From JAQGMJ01 sp036271855 (lineage in GTDB: Bacteria > Pseudomonadota > Gammaproteobacteria > Burkholderiales > JAEUOS01), in assembly GCA_036271855.1 (NCBI GenBank), contig DATAZV010000391.1, forward strand, positions 1 through 9,219: DNA of 9,219 nt, in the 5' to 3' direction. Of this stretch, positions 1-5,840 are shown in pieces. The notes below the pieces were generated by a model. That model was given only the letters and a program-made list of their open reading frames with translations. It did no database searches and was not told where the DNA came from. Each line of letters begins with the position of its first letter. The stretch's first letter is position 1. The translations under genes and the position numbers were made by a program.

Positions 1-18
1 TTTTTGCTTGCAGCGGGT

Positions 19-879
19 TCAGGCTTTTAGGGCAGGGTGGTTAGGGTCCACTTCGCCGATCACCGCATTCACCAGGCGCCGCGCGATAGACAGGCGGTTC
101 GGCAGCACCGGCAGGTCATCGAGCGTAAACCAGCGCGCGTCCTCGATCTCGTCTTCCTGGCAGACGATGTCGCCGCCGATATAGTCGGCGACAAAAGCGA
201 TCATCAGGGAGTGTGGAAACGGCCATCCCTGGCTGCCGTAGTAGCGCAGACCGGAGACTTTTACGCCGACTTCTTCGAACACCTCGCGGTGGATGCAGTC
301 CTCGATCGATTCCGAAGGCTCGATGAAGCCCGCCAGCGCGCTGTACATGCCGTTGACGAAGCGCCCGCTGCGTGCCATCAGTAGCTCGCGGCCCTTGGGG
401 CCATCGCGCTTGATCAGCACCATCATCGCCGGCGCCACGCGGGCGTAGCCGGTCTCGCCGCAATTCGGGCATTTGCGCGAGCGGCCGCCTTCGTGGATCA
501 CGGTGGGCGTGGCGCAGGCGCCGCAGTAGCGCTGGGTACGGTCGAACTCCAGCACCTGGATGGCGCGGCCGCCCACCGCGAGGAACTCGTCGGGCAGGCG
601 GTTGAACAGGCTGCGCAAGCCCTCGAAGGCGAAGCCGGCGGGGGCCTCCTTCTCCGCCGTGCGCGCCGCCCAGCAGGCGGTGCCGCCCAGCAGGCCGACA
701 AAGCGCAAGTCGGTCACCGGTACGGGCAGGGCGTCGGCCGAGGGGGCTTCGGGAATGCGCGGCTCCTCGCGAGTGCCGCCGATCAGGATATTGCCGCGAT
801 GAAAAACGAACCAGAGGCCGCCGGTGGACACCTGGGCAGGTGCTTCCCACAGGGGCTCGAAAGAGGAGGGCAGGATCAT
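19..879 (-). CDS. nudC: NAD(+)/NADH pyrophosphatase NudC (Nudix hydrolase)
   Basis: NudC hydrolyses NAD(H) to NMN(H) and AMP; characterised members also remove NAD caps from RNA 5' ends. The 286-residue product has the expected layout: a divergent N-terminal domain (about 1-112), a four-cysteine zinc ribbon (Cys119, Cys122, Cys137, Cys140), then the Nudix domain. The Nudix box is complete at 184-206 (Gly184, Glu190, Arg198-Glu199, Glu202-Glu203, Gly205). About ten residues later comes SQGWPFPHS (216-224), the family array that marks NADH pyrophosphatases; the usual form is SQPWPFP, so the first Pro is Gly here. It is somewhat longer than E. coli NudC (257 aa). The ATG start has only a weak ribosome site. 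It lies 41 nt after the TSUP gene on the same strand, so it is probably the last gene of an EVE-TSUP-nudC transcript. Family assignment is secure; substrate preference is inferred. Confidence 0.93.
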   Translation of the reverse strand: MILPSSFEPLWEAPAQVSTGGLWFVFHRGNILIGGTREEPRIPEAPSADALPVPVTDLRFVGLLGGTACWAARTAEKEAPAGFAFEGLRSLFNRLPDEFLAVGGRAIQVLEFDRTQRYCGACATPTVIHEGGRSRKCPNCGETGYARVAPAMMVLIKRDGPKGRELLMARSGRFVNGMYSALAGFIEPSESIEDCIHREVFEEVGVKVSGLRYYGSQGWPFPHSLMIAFVADYIGGDIVCQEDEIEDARWFTLDDLPVLPNRLSIARRLVNAVIGEVDPNHPALKA

Positions 880-920
880 GCCCGAAGTTTAGCAGCGCTC
901 CCGTGACAGCGCTTGTGCCA

Positions 921-1715
921 CTACCAGTAGGAATAAAGCATTTTCGCCGCCAGCACGAACAGCAGTACCGCAAAGCTGCGGCGCAGGGTCTGCACCGGCA
1001 GGCGGTGCGCCAGACGTACCCCCAGGGGCACCACCGCGATGCTGGCGCAGACGATCGCCGCCAGCGCCGGCAGGTAGATGAAACCCAGGGTGTAGGGCGG
1101 CAGGCCCGGCGCGTTCCATCCCGAAACAATGTAGCCGATGCTGCCCATGATGGCGATCGGAATGGCCAGCACCACGCCTGTGCCGATGGCCGTGATCAGC
1201 GGTACCCCGCAATACACCATGAAGGGCATGGTGAGAAAGGCGCCACCCGCCGACACCAGGCCGGCGATGATGCCCACGCCCATCGTGTAGGCGAAAACCA
1301 CCGGCGTGCCCGGCGCCGTCTTGCCGGGCGCGGGCTTTTTGCCGACCAGGATCTGGATCCCCGCGGCGATCACGATCACCGAAAACGCCACCGCCAGCAG
1401 GCGCTGCGGCACGTAGCCGCTGAACAGCGTCGCCAGCAGGGTGCCGGTCACCATGCCCGGCGCCATGCGCTTGAACATCGCCCAGTCCACCGCGCCGCGC
1501 CGGTGGTGCTGCAAGGCGGTGGCCGAGGAGGTGAAAACGATCGAGCACATGGCAGTGGCCAGCGCCAGGTGGATCACATGGTCCGGCGCAATCTTTTGCG
1601 CTGTCAGCACCGCCGAGATGATCGGCACAATGGTCATGCCGCCGCCCACGCCCAGCAGGCCCGCGAGAAAGCCCGCGGTAACCCCACCCAATGCGTAAGC
1701 CAGGAGCCAGATCAT
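921..1715 (-). CDS. TSUP family (TauE/SafE-like) membrane transporter
   Basis: A 264-residue, very hydrophobic protein expected to cross the inner membrane about eight times. It shows the two-repeat layout of the TSUP family: the first repeat carries a glycine-rich motif followed by Val-Pro (Gly22-Pro31), and the second repeats it around Gly152-Pro164 (GLVSAGGAFLTMP). Length is typical. Members export sulfite, sulfoacetate, taurine-derived or other small organic anions, but the substrate cannot be read from this sequence and no sulfur-metabolism gene is nearby. The ATG lies directly after a GC-only hairpin and no clear Shine-Dalgarno is visible, so the start is moderately sure. It sits 37 nt after the EVE gene and 41 nt before nudC, consistent with co-transcription. 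Confidence 0.88.
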   Translation of the reverse strand: MIWLLAYALGGVTAGFLAGLLGVGGGMTIVPIISAVLTAQKIAPDHVIHLALATAMCSIVFTSSATALQHHRRGAVDWAMFKRMAPGMVTGTLLATLFSGYVPQRLLAVAFSVIVIAAGIQILVGKKPAPGKTAPGTPVVFAYTMGVGIIAGLVSAGGAFLTMPFMVYCGVPLITAIGTGVVLAIPIAIMGSIGYIVSGWNAPGLPPYTLGFIYLPALAAIVCASIAVVPLGVRLAHRLPVQTLRRSFAVLLFVLAAKMLYSYW

Positions 1716-1721
1716 GTCCGC

Positions 1722-1739
1722 CCGCGCGCAGGCGCGCGG
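1722..1739 (-). other. GC hairpin just before the TSUP start codon
   Basis: The octamer CCGCGCGC (1722-1729) and its exact reverse complement (1732-1739) are separated by two bases, so about seven base pairs close around a four-base loop. It fills the 37-nt gap between the EVE stop and the TSUP ATG, ending six bases before that ATG. No T-run follows, so it is not an intrinsic terminator. It could occlude ribosome loading or act as a pause, but in such GC-rich DNA it may also be chance. Confidence 0.4.
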
Positions 1740-1752
1740 ACCGCAGAGGCCT

Positions 1753-2229
1753 TCATGCCGCCAGGTCCAGGCCCATCAGCTTCTTGGTGATGAACTTCCA
1801 CTCGGCCGCCGCCACCGGCGTGATCGATAGCCGGTTGCCGCGCTTGAGCACGATCATGCTTTCGAGCGCCTTGTGCTCGCGCAGCTGGTCCAGTGAAACG
1901 AGCGCGGTCTTTTGCACGAACTTCACGTCCACGTTCATCCAGCGCGGCTCTTCCTTTTTCGCCCCCTTGTCGTAGTAAGGGCTCTTCGGATCGAACTGCG
2001 TCAGGTCCGGATGCGCCGCCGCCGCCACGCGCGCGATGCCGGCGATCCCCGGCTCGGGGCAGGAGGAGTGATAAAAAAACACCAGATCGCCAACCTGCAT
2101 CTGGTCACGCATGTAATTGCGCGCCTGGTAATTGCGCACCCCGAACCACGGCACCGTCTGCTTCGGTGCCTTGGCGAGGTCGTCGATCGAAACCTCGTCC
2201 GGCTCGGATTTCATCAGCCAATATTGCAT
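1753..2229 (-). CDS. EVE domain-containing protein
   Basis: A 158-residue protein that is essentially a single EVE domain, the PUA-like fold also found in THYN1. Recognisable blocks are the N-terminal YWLMKSEPDEVSIDDL (3-18), WFGVRNYQARNYMR (28-41), the GDLVFFYHSS strand (47-56) followed by GIAGIARV (61-68), and YYDKGAKKEEPRW (85-97). EVE domains bind modified bases in DNA or RNA; stand-alone bacterial copies have no settled cellular role, and genome surveys link them to RNA modification or restriction contexts. Here the neighbours are a 6S RNA gene upstream and TSUP plus nudC downstream. No methyltransferase or nuclease is present, so a restriction role has no local support. Length is normal for the family. 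Upstream lies a hairpin cluster and no obvious promoter. Confidence 0.93.
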   Translation of the reverse strand: MQYWLMKSEPDEVSIDDLAKAPKQTVPWFGVRNYQARNYMRDQMQVGDLVFFYHSSCPEPGIAGIARVAAAAHPDLTQFDPKSPYYDKGAKKEEPRWMNVDVKFVQKTALVSLDQLREHKALESMIVLKRGNRLSITPVAAAEWKFITKKLMGLDLAA

Positions 2230-2264
2230 GGCTTCGTCTCGGGATGTTTTTTCGTAAGAAAAGA

Positions 2265-2289
2265 GAAAGCGGCGCAGCGCGCCGCTTTC
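2265..2289 (-). terminator. Hairpin with T-rich tail (probable terminator)
   Basis: A perfect 11-bp stem: GAAAGCGGCGC (2265-2275) and its reverse complement (2279-2289), with a three-base loop. On the minus strand it is followed by TCTTTTCTTA, a broken but T-rich tract, so it reads as an intrinsic terminator for transcripts coming from 6S RNA/zapA. On the plus strand no T-run follows. It lies 35 bp upstream of the EVE start codon. Confidence 0.6.
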
Positions 2290-2296
2290 ACGTTGT

Positions 2297-2326
2297 AAAA
2301 ATCATCTGGCTCCGCCAGTGATTTTT
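2297..2326. terminator. Bidirectional intrinsic terminator
   Basis: An outer stem of eight base pairs (AAAAATCA at 2297-2304 with TGATTTTT at 2319-2326) continues, after one unpaired base, into CTGGC/GCCAG with a TCC loop. Because the outer stem is A-rich on one side and T-rich on the other, each strand presents a GC-containing hairpin ending in five T residues. It lies downstream of 6S RNA and is the best candidate end point for that minus-strand transcript. It would also block stray plus-strand transcription. Confidence 0.75.
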
Positions 2327-2338
2327 CCCTAACTAGGC

Positions 2339-2368
2339 CACGCAAAAGTAGGTTTGTACTTTTGCGTG
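2339..2368. repeat. Perfect 12-bp inverted repeat after 6S RNA
   Basis: CACGCAAAAGTA (2339-2350) and its exact reverse complement (2357-2368) are separated by GGTTTG. On the minus strand it follows the 6S RNA closing stem by about ten bases. No T-tract follows on either strand, so it is not a canonical terminator; it may be an RNA-stabilising or processing hairpin, or part of a tandem termination region with the two hairpins downstream. Confidence 0.6.
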
Positions 2369-2377
2369 CTCGGTTTG

Positions 2378-2589
2378 GTTCCCCGCAAATGCGGCCAGGC
2401 CCTCATCCTGAACCTAGGGTCCAGGTCGGCCACCTCCGAGGATCGTATCAGGGTCTTGAGCGTGCTGTCAGGGAGCTTTCGCTATGACACGCAGACGAGA
2501 CACACAACAACAATCAAACTCTTCAGCAGCCTAGCATTAAGCTTATTGGTTCAAGGAATGTACAGGCCTTGACCAGCACCGCAGGGAAT
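2378..2589 (-). ncRNA. ssrS: 6S RNA
   Basis: 6S RNA mimics an open promoter, binds the sigma-70 form of RNA polymerase and lowers transcription in stationary phase. Read on the minus strand, the ends pair: TTCCCTGC (2588-2581) with GCGGGGAA (2386-2379), eight base pairs with one G-U. Further in, CTGGTCAAGGCC pairs roughly with GGGCCTGGCC, and CCTTGAACC with GGTTCAGG, the long broken duplex expected on either side of the central bubble. The distal part folds into a hairpin from GCGTGTCA and TGACAGCACGC around AGCGAAAGCT. The position just downstream of zapA matches the known zapA-ssrS order in gamma- and betaproteobacteria. The span is about 212 nt against 184 in E. coli, so the ends are approximate. 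Short reading frames here are chance. Confidence 0.85.
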
Positions 2590-2592
2590 TCA

Positions 2593-2626
2593 TCTTAAGC
2601 GAAACCCCTTAATTTCTCGCTTAAGA
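2593..2626. promoter_or_regulatory. 10-bp inverted repeat upstream of 6S RNA
   Basis: TCTTAAGCGA (2593-2602) and its exact reverse complement (2617-2626) are separated by 14 bases, between the zapA stop and the 6S RNA 5' end. On the minus strand the proximal arm contains TAAGAT (2597-2592), at the right distance to be the -10 element of the 6S promoter, although no convincing -35 is seen. The arrangement could be an operator or activator site over that promoter. A zapA terminator is less likely because no T-run follows on the minus strand. Confidence 0.5.
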
Positions 2627-2653
2627 CCACTCCGTGCTCTGCTTTTTCGCGGC

Positions 2654-2971
2654 CTAGAATAATTTTTCCTGGCTCGCCAGCGCTTCATCGAGAAGCGTGT
2701 TCATGGCGGTCATTCTACGCTTGTATTCCCCGATGTCAAACCCGGCGCCGGTCTTGGCGGCGAGCAATTCATGGGTGATATTGAGCGCTGCCATCACGGC
2801 GATGCGGTCGGTGCCGGCGATCTTGCCGCTGTCCTTGATTTCACGCATTTTTTTGTCCAGGTAGTCGACAGCGGCCATCAGGCTTTCGCGTTCTTCATCG
2901 GGACAGGCGATGCGGTACTGGCGATCCAGGATTGCCACATCAACATTCTTTACAGACTTGGCCGGGGCCAT
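2654..2971 (-). CDS. zapA: Cell division protein ZapA
   Basis: ZapA binds FtsZ filaments in the cytoplasm and promotes bundling and Z-ring stability at midcell. The 105-residue product has the normal length and layout: a short N-terminal beta region with NVDVAILDRQYRIACPDEE (9-27), which is the conserved globular head, a following helix (about 28-46), then a long C-terminal helix (about 55-105) expected to form the coiled-coil dimer/tetramer stalk. The start is well supported: GAGGAGG lies a few bases upstream, inside the end of the preceding gene, and only two bases separate the two genes. The adjacent downstream 6S RNA on the same strand is the classical zapA-ssrS arrangement. Confidence 0.95.
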   Translation of the reverse strand: MAPAKSVKNVDVAILDRQYRIACPDEERESLMAAVDYLDKKMREIKDSGKIAGTDRIAVMAALNITHELLAAKTGAGFDIGEYKRRMTAMNTLLDEALASQEKLF

Positions 2972-2973
2972 CT

Positions 2974-3177
2974 CTATGCCTCCTCGGGCACGTCAGGCAA
3001 ACGCTCGATCAAGGACTCGAGCTTGCCGCGCGCCGCGTTGACTTTGTCTTGCAGGCTTTTGTTGTCGCCCTCCAGCCGGGTCAGCTGCATGCGCAGGTCG
3101 CGATTCTCCTCGCGCACCTGTTGTGCCAGCGCCACCAGTTGGGCGAGCTTTTGCTCCAATTTTTCGAGCTCGGTCAT
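2974..3177 (-). CDS. ZapB-like small coiled-coil protein
   Basis: A 67-residue, charged, almost wholly helical protein (MTELEKLEQK onward) with heptad-like Leu/Val spacing (LAQLVALAQQV, LRMQLTRLEG, LQDKVNAARG). It ends in a short Pro/Glu tail. It resembles the small coiled-coil proteins found directly upstream of zapA in betaproteobacteria, often called ZapB-like or TIGR02449; ZapB in E. coli links ZapA and the Z-ring to MatP. Two bases separate it from zapA and it carries zapA's Shine-Dalgarno, so the two are almost certainly co-transcribed and translationally coupled. I chose the ATG at 3177; an upstream in-frame TTG would add ten residues that do not look coiled-coil and has no ribosome site. 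A division role is inferred from position. Confidence 0.8.
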   Translation of the reverse strand: MTELEKLEQKLAQLVALAQQVREENRDLRMQLTRLEGDNKSLQDKVNAARGKLESLIERLPDVPEEA

Positions 3178-3215
3178 ATTGGGATGGTCGATGAAAAAAC
3201 CAGTCAAGTCAAGGA

Positions 3216-3221
3216 AGTATA
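3216..3221 (-). promoter_or_regulatory. Candidate -10 box for zapB-zapA
   Basis: On the minus strand TATACT (3221-3216) matches five of six bases of the sigma-70 -10 consensus and lies about 39 bp upstream of the zapB-like ATG, in a locally AT-rich stretch. No good -35 was found at 16-18 bp spacing, so this is tentative. Confidence 0.35.
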
Positions 3222-3294
3222 CGACTTTTTGAATGTTGAATCAGAAACGTTATGCCAGGCTGCGGCAGATTTGCCACAGTCGCCCTGGCCGGCC

Positions 3295-3303
3295 TGCTAA
3301 AAT
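3295..3303 (+). promoter_or_regulatory. Extended -10 promoter for the btuB leader
   Basis: TGC followed by TAAAAT (3298-3303) is an extended -10 element with five of six consensus bases. It would start transcription near 3309-3311, immediately before the first conserved riboswitch bases. TTGCCA at 3271-3276 is a possible -35 but at 21 bp spacing, so the extended -10 probably carries the promoter. Confidence 0.55.
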
Positions 3304-3311
3304 GCCGCCAG

Positions 3312-3545
3312 TTTCGGTGTCCGAGGCAGGCTGCAAGCACCTCGGAAAACGGGAATCAGGGATCGCGGCTGCATTTAGGCAAAACCCCAGGCAAATACGC
3401 CGGGCCGCGACAACCTGAGCTGCCCCCGCAACGGTAAGCGCCGCGGATTCGCATCGGATCCGCAAGGCTGGACATCAAGCCACTGCCGCCGCAAGGCGCC
3501 GGGAAGGCGTCCGGCCTGAAGGCGTCAGCCCGGATACCGGCCGGA
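3312..3545 (+). promoter_or_regulatory. Cobalamin riboswitch upstream of btuB
   Basis: Conserved cobalamin-riboswitch blocks appear in the right order: a 5' CGGTG arm followed by GGGAATCAGGGA (about 3350-3361), the core GCTGCCCCCGCAACGGTAA (3419-3437), AAGCCACTG (3478-3486), CGGGAAGGCG (3510-3519), and the B12 box AGCCCGGATACCGGCC (3527-3542). Such RNAs bind adenosylcobalamin or related corrinoids and lower expression of the downstream gene. The TonB-dependent receptor follows and, by readthrough, btuC-btuD may be under the same control. The aptamer ends about 160 bases before the receptor start, leaving space for an expression platform. No T-run terminator is seen, which suggests control of translation initiation. 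Confidence 0.95.
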
Positions 3546-3599
3546 ACGTTCGTGAGTGGCTGCGGAGGGCGGCTGGCGCGTGTCCGGCCGGCTTATCCG
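3531..3599 (+). promoter_or_regulatory. Predicted anti-B12-box stem (expression platform)
   Basis: CCGGCCGG with the following A in the B12-box region (3537-3545) pairs with 3583-3591 over nine base pairs. After a small internal loop, CGGAT (3531-3535) pairs with ATCCG (3595-3599). The downstream segment could therefore sequester the B12 box when no ligand is bound and be released when the aptamer forms. CTCCT at 3614-3618 is also fully complementary to the AGGAG at 3694-3698, and so could take part in hiding the ribosome site. All of this is read from complementarity only. Confidence 0.5.
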
Positions 3600-3693
3600 T
3601 TTGCGCCTCCGTACTCCTGCCTGCATAACAAGATCTCCCCGCGCCTGCTCGTTCGTTGCGCAAACATGGGCCTGCGGGGACGCTGGCCCGGCG

Positions 3694-3707
3694 AGGAGAA
3701 GAAATTG
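3694..3707 (+). promoter_or_regulatory. Shine-Dalgarno and TTG start of btuB
   Basis: AGGAG (3694-3698), within GAGGAGAAG, lies six bases before the in-frame TTG at 3705-3707. Translation from this TTG begins directly with a normal Sec signal peptide. The upstream in-frame ATG (3666) and GTG (3552) would place non-signal residues in front and have no comparable ribosome site; the GTG lies beside the riboswitch. Confidence 0.75.
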
Positions 3708-5768
3708 TCTTATCCAATCAAGGGGCAGAGGCTACGCCTGCTGGGCATCGTATTGGCAGTGCACGGCGCGTACGCTGGCGCGCAGCAAAACCCGGCAGTG
3801 GCGCAGGGGCCGGCGAGCGGCGGCGAATTGCCGCCGGTGGTGGTCACCGGATCACGGTTTGCCGAGCCGCTGAACCAGCAAACCGCTCTCGGCACAACCG
3901 TGATTACCGCCGACGAAATCGCAAAAAGCGGCGCCGTTACGATTTACGATGCACTGCGCCAACTGGGCGGTGTAATGACGCGCATCAATCTCGCCGGCAC
4001 CCTTGACAGCCCGCTCGACTTGCGCGGCTTTGGCGCGTTCAGCGACCAGAACACGCTGGTATTGATCGATGGAGTGCGGGTCTCGGAGAACGAGCAGCAA
4101 AGCGCACGGCTGTCTTCGGTGTCCTTGAACGACATTGAGCGCATCGAAATCTTGCGCGGCAGCGGCGCGGTGCTGTACGGCGGCGGCGCCACCGGCGGCG
4201 TGATCAATGTGATCACCAAGAAGGCGGCGGCCGGCAGCAAGAACCTCAACCTCGGTTTTCTTGCGGGCAGCTACGGCACCACCAATCGCAGTGCGGACGG
4301 CGGCATCGCCGGGCAGCCGATGCAAATGCTCGGCGGCGCAGCGCTGGCGGCGGACTTTGCCTACAACAAGTATTCGAGCGACAACTACCGTGTCAACAAC
4401 GCCGTCGATGTGGAAAACATGTCCGGCCGCATCCGCGCCACCGGCGACCACGGCGAGGTCGGCGTGCGGGTGGCGAGCGAGCGCAGCCACGCGCAACTGC
4501 CGGGTTCGCGCAGCAACGTGACCTACCAGACCGATCCGCGCGGCACCACCACGCCCAGCGATTTTGACGACACCAATGCCAATCGCTACACCCTCTACGG
4601 CAACTACCGCTGGCAGTTTGTGGAAATCGCGGCCGACGCCTTCCGGCGCGACAAGGTGGATCGTTTTTACAATTTCGGTACCCTGACGCGCAGCGGTTCC
4701 AGCGTCGACGGCATCAGTCCGCGGGCGCGCATCACCGCGCCGGTCTTCGGGCTGCAGAACCAACTGGTGATCGGCTACGACCGGTCACGCTGGATGTATA
4801 TCAACCAGCAGGGCGCCGGCCCGACCGACGATGTGCTGGGAACCTCGGGCCTGTCCAACGACGAGCGCGGTTCGCAGCACAACGAGGCCTGGTATTTCAA
4901 GGACGACATCAACATCGGCACGGTGCGGCTCACCGCAGGCGCGCGCCGAGAGACCCTAAAGCAGACCACTTCGAATCCGCTCGGATTCGCGATCACGCCC
5001 TTCACCGCCAACGACCGTAAGCTGCACGCGGAGGAACTGGGCGCGGCGTGGAATTTCCTGCAGGCGTGGACCGTGTACGGCAAGGCTGCCAATAGCTACC
5101 GGATCGCCAACATTGACGACAACCGCGGTCTTTTCCCTGCCCCGGGATTTTTGCTGCCGCAGACTTCCCGAGATCTCGACGCCGGTCTTTCCTACAAGTC
5201 GCGGCCGTTTGACGGCGAGTTGCATCTGTTCGACAGCCGTCTCGAAAACGAAATCATGCTCAACGCGACGACCTTCCAGAACATCAACCTGCCGCCCACC
5301 GAACGCAGTGGCTTCGAGCTGACCGCGAAATGGCGCCCGCACAAGGACCTCGACCTGAGCGCGTTTTATACCCAGGTGCGCGCACGCTTTCGCAGCGGCA
5401 TCTTTGCCGGCAAGGACATCACCGGCAAGGAAGTGCCGTTGGTGCCGCGCAATCGCGTCACCCTGCAGGCCAACTGGCGCGCCACCGCGGTCGATACCTT
5501 AAACGTCGGCTGGCAATACGTCGGCAGCCAGATTTTCGACAACGACCAGTCCAATTCCCTGGTCGGTGGCCGCATCCCGGCCTATTCCACTGTCGACGCA
5601 AGGTATACCCGGCGCATCGGCAAGGTCGACTTGAGCATCATCGGCAAGAACCTGGGCAACAAGGGTTACTACGACTACGGCATTGCCAGTACCGGTACGC
5701 CCGGAAACTACAATGTCTATCCGGAACCGCGCCGCGCCCTCTATGTCAGCGCAGTGGCGCACTTCTAG
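3705..5768 (+). CDS. btuB: TonB-dependent cobalamin receptor BtuB
   Basis: An outer-membrane gated barrel that takes up corrinoids using TonB/ExbBD energy. From the TTG the protein has 687 residues. A signal peptide (basic Lys6-Arg11, hydrophobic 12-19, likely cut after AYA near 24) is followed by the TonB box VVVTG (46-49 region). The plug domain runs to about 170 and contains LRGFG, LVLIDGVRV, IERIEILRGSGAVLYGGGA and GVINVITKK. The remainder is a beta-barrel rich in alternating aromatic strands and ending in Phe687, the outer-membrane assembly signal. Length is somewhat above E. coli BtuB. The cobalamin riboswitch in front and btuCD behind make corrinoid the likely ligand; the receptor family alone would not decide this. 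No frameshift is seen. A strong hairpin separates it from btuC. Confidence 0.92.
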   Translation: MSYPIKGQRLRLLGIVLAVHGAYAGAQQNPAVAQGPASGGELPPVVVTGSRFAEPLNQQTALGTTVITADEIAKSGAVTIYDALRQLGGVMTRINLAGTLDSPLDLRGFGAFSDQNTLVLIDGVRVSENEQQSARLSSVSLNDIERIEILRGSGAVLYGGGATGGVINVITKKAAAGSKNLNLGFLAGSYGTTNRSADGGIAGQPMQMLGGAALAADFAYNKYSSDNYRVNNAVDVENMSGRIRATGDHGEVGVRVASERSHAQLPGSRSNVTYQTDPRGTTTPSDFDDTNANRYTLYGNYRWQFVEIAADAFRRDKVDRFYNFGTLTRSGSSVDGISPRARITAPVFGLQNQLVIGYDRSRWMYINQQGAGPTDDVLGTSGLSNDERGSQHNEAWYFKDDINIGTVRLTAGARRETLKQTTSNPLGFAITPFTANDRKLHAEELGAAWNFLQAWTVYGKAANSYRIANIDDNRGLFPAPGFLLPQTSRDLDAGLSYKSRPFDGELHLFDSRLENEIMLNATTFQNINLPPTERSGFELTAKWRPHKDLDLSAFYTQVRARFRSGIFAGKDITGKEVPLVPRNRVTLQANWRATAVDTLNVGWQYVGSQIFDNDQSNSLVGGRIPAYSTVDARYTRRIGKVDLSIIGKNLGNKGYYDYGIASTGTPGNYNVYPEPRRALYVSAVAHF

Positions 5769-5775
5769 CCGGGCC

Positions 5776-5804
5776 GGGCGCGCCGGAGTCAAGACGGCGC
5801 GCCC
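5776..5804 (+). terminator. Strong hairpin between btuB and btuC
   Basis: A perfect 10-bp GC stem (GGGCGCGCCG at 5776-5785 with its reverse complement at 5795-5804) encloses a nine-base loop, starting eight bases after the btuB stop. The bases after it (TGTTAAAG) are a poor terminator tail, although CTCTTTTTT follows about 14 bases later. It may terminate part of the transcripts or protect the btuB message end, lowering btuCD relative to btuB. Confidence 0.5.
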
Positions 5805-5840
5805 TGTTAAAGTCGGACCCTCTTTTTTCGAAAGGTCTGC

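Noticed and set aside
2354..2572. 72-codon plus-strand frame opposite the 6S RNA
   Set aside because: No protein-like features, and the interval is explained by the 6S RNA fold on the other strand.
3178..3207. Upstream TTG start for the ZapB-like gene
   Set aside because: No Shine-Dalgarno, and the ten added residues do not continue the coiled coil.
3852..4763. 303-codon minus-strand frame inside btuB
   Set aside because: Antisense shadow with Ala/Val/Gly bias and no motif.
5769..5840. Second cobalamin riboswitch before btuC
   Set aside because: The gap is only 72 bases and has no B12 box or conserved core; it holds one hairpin.
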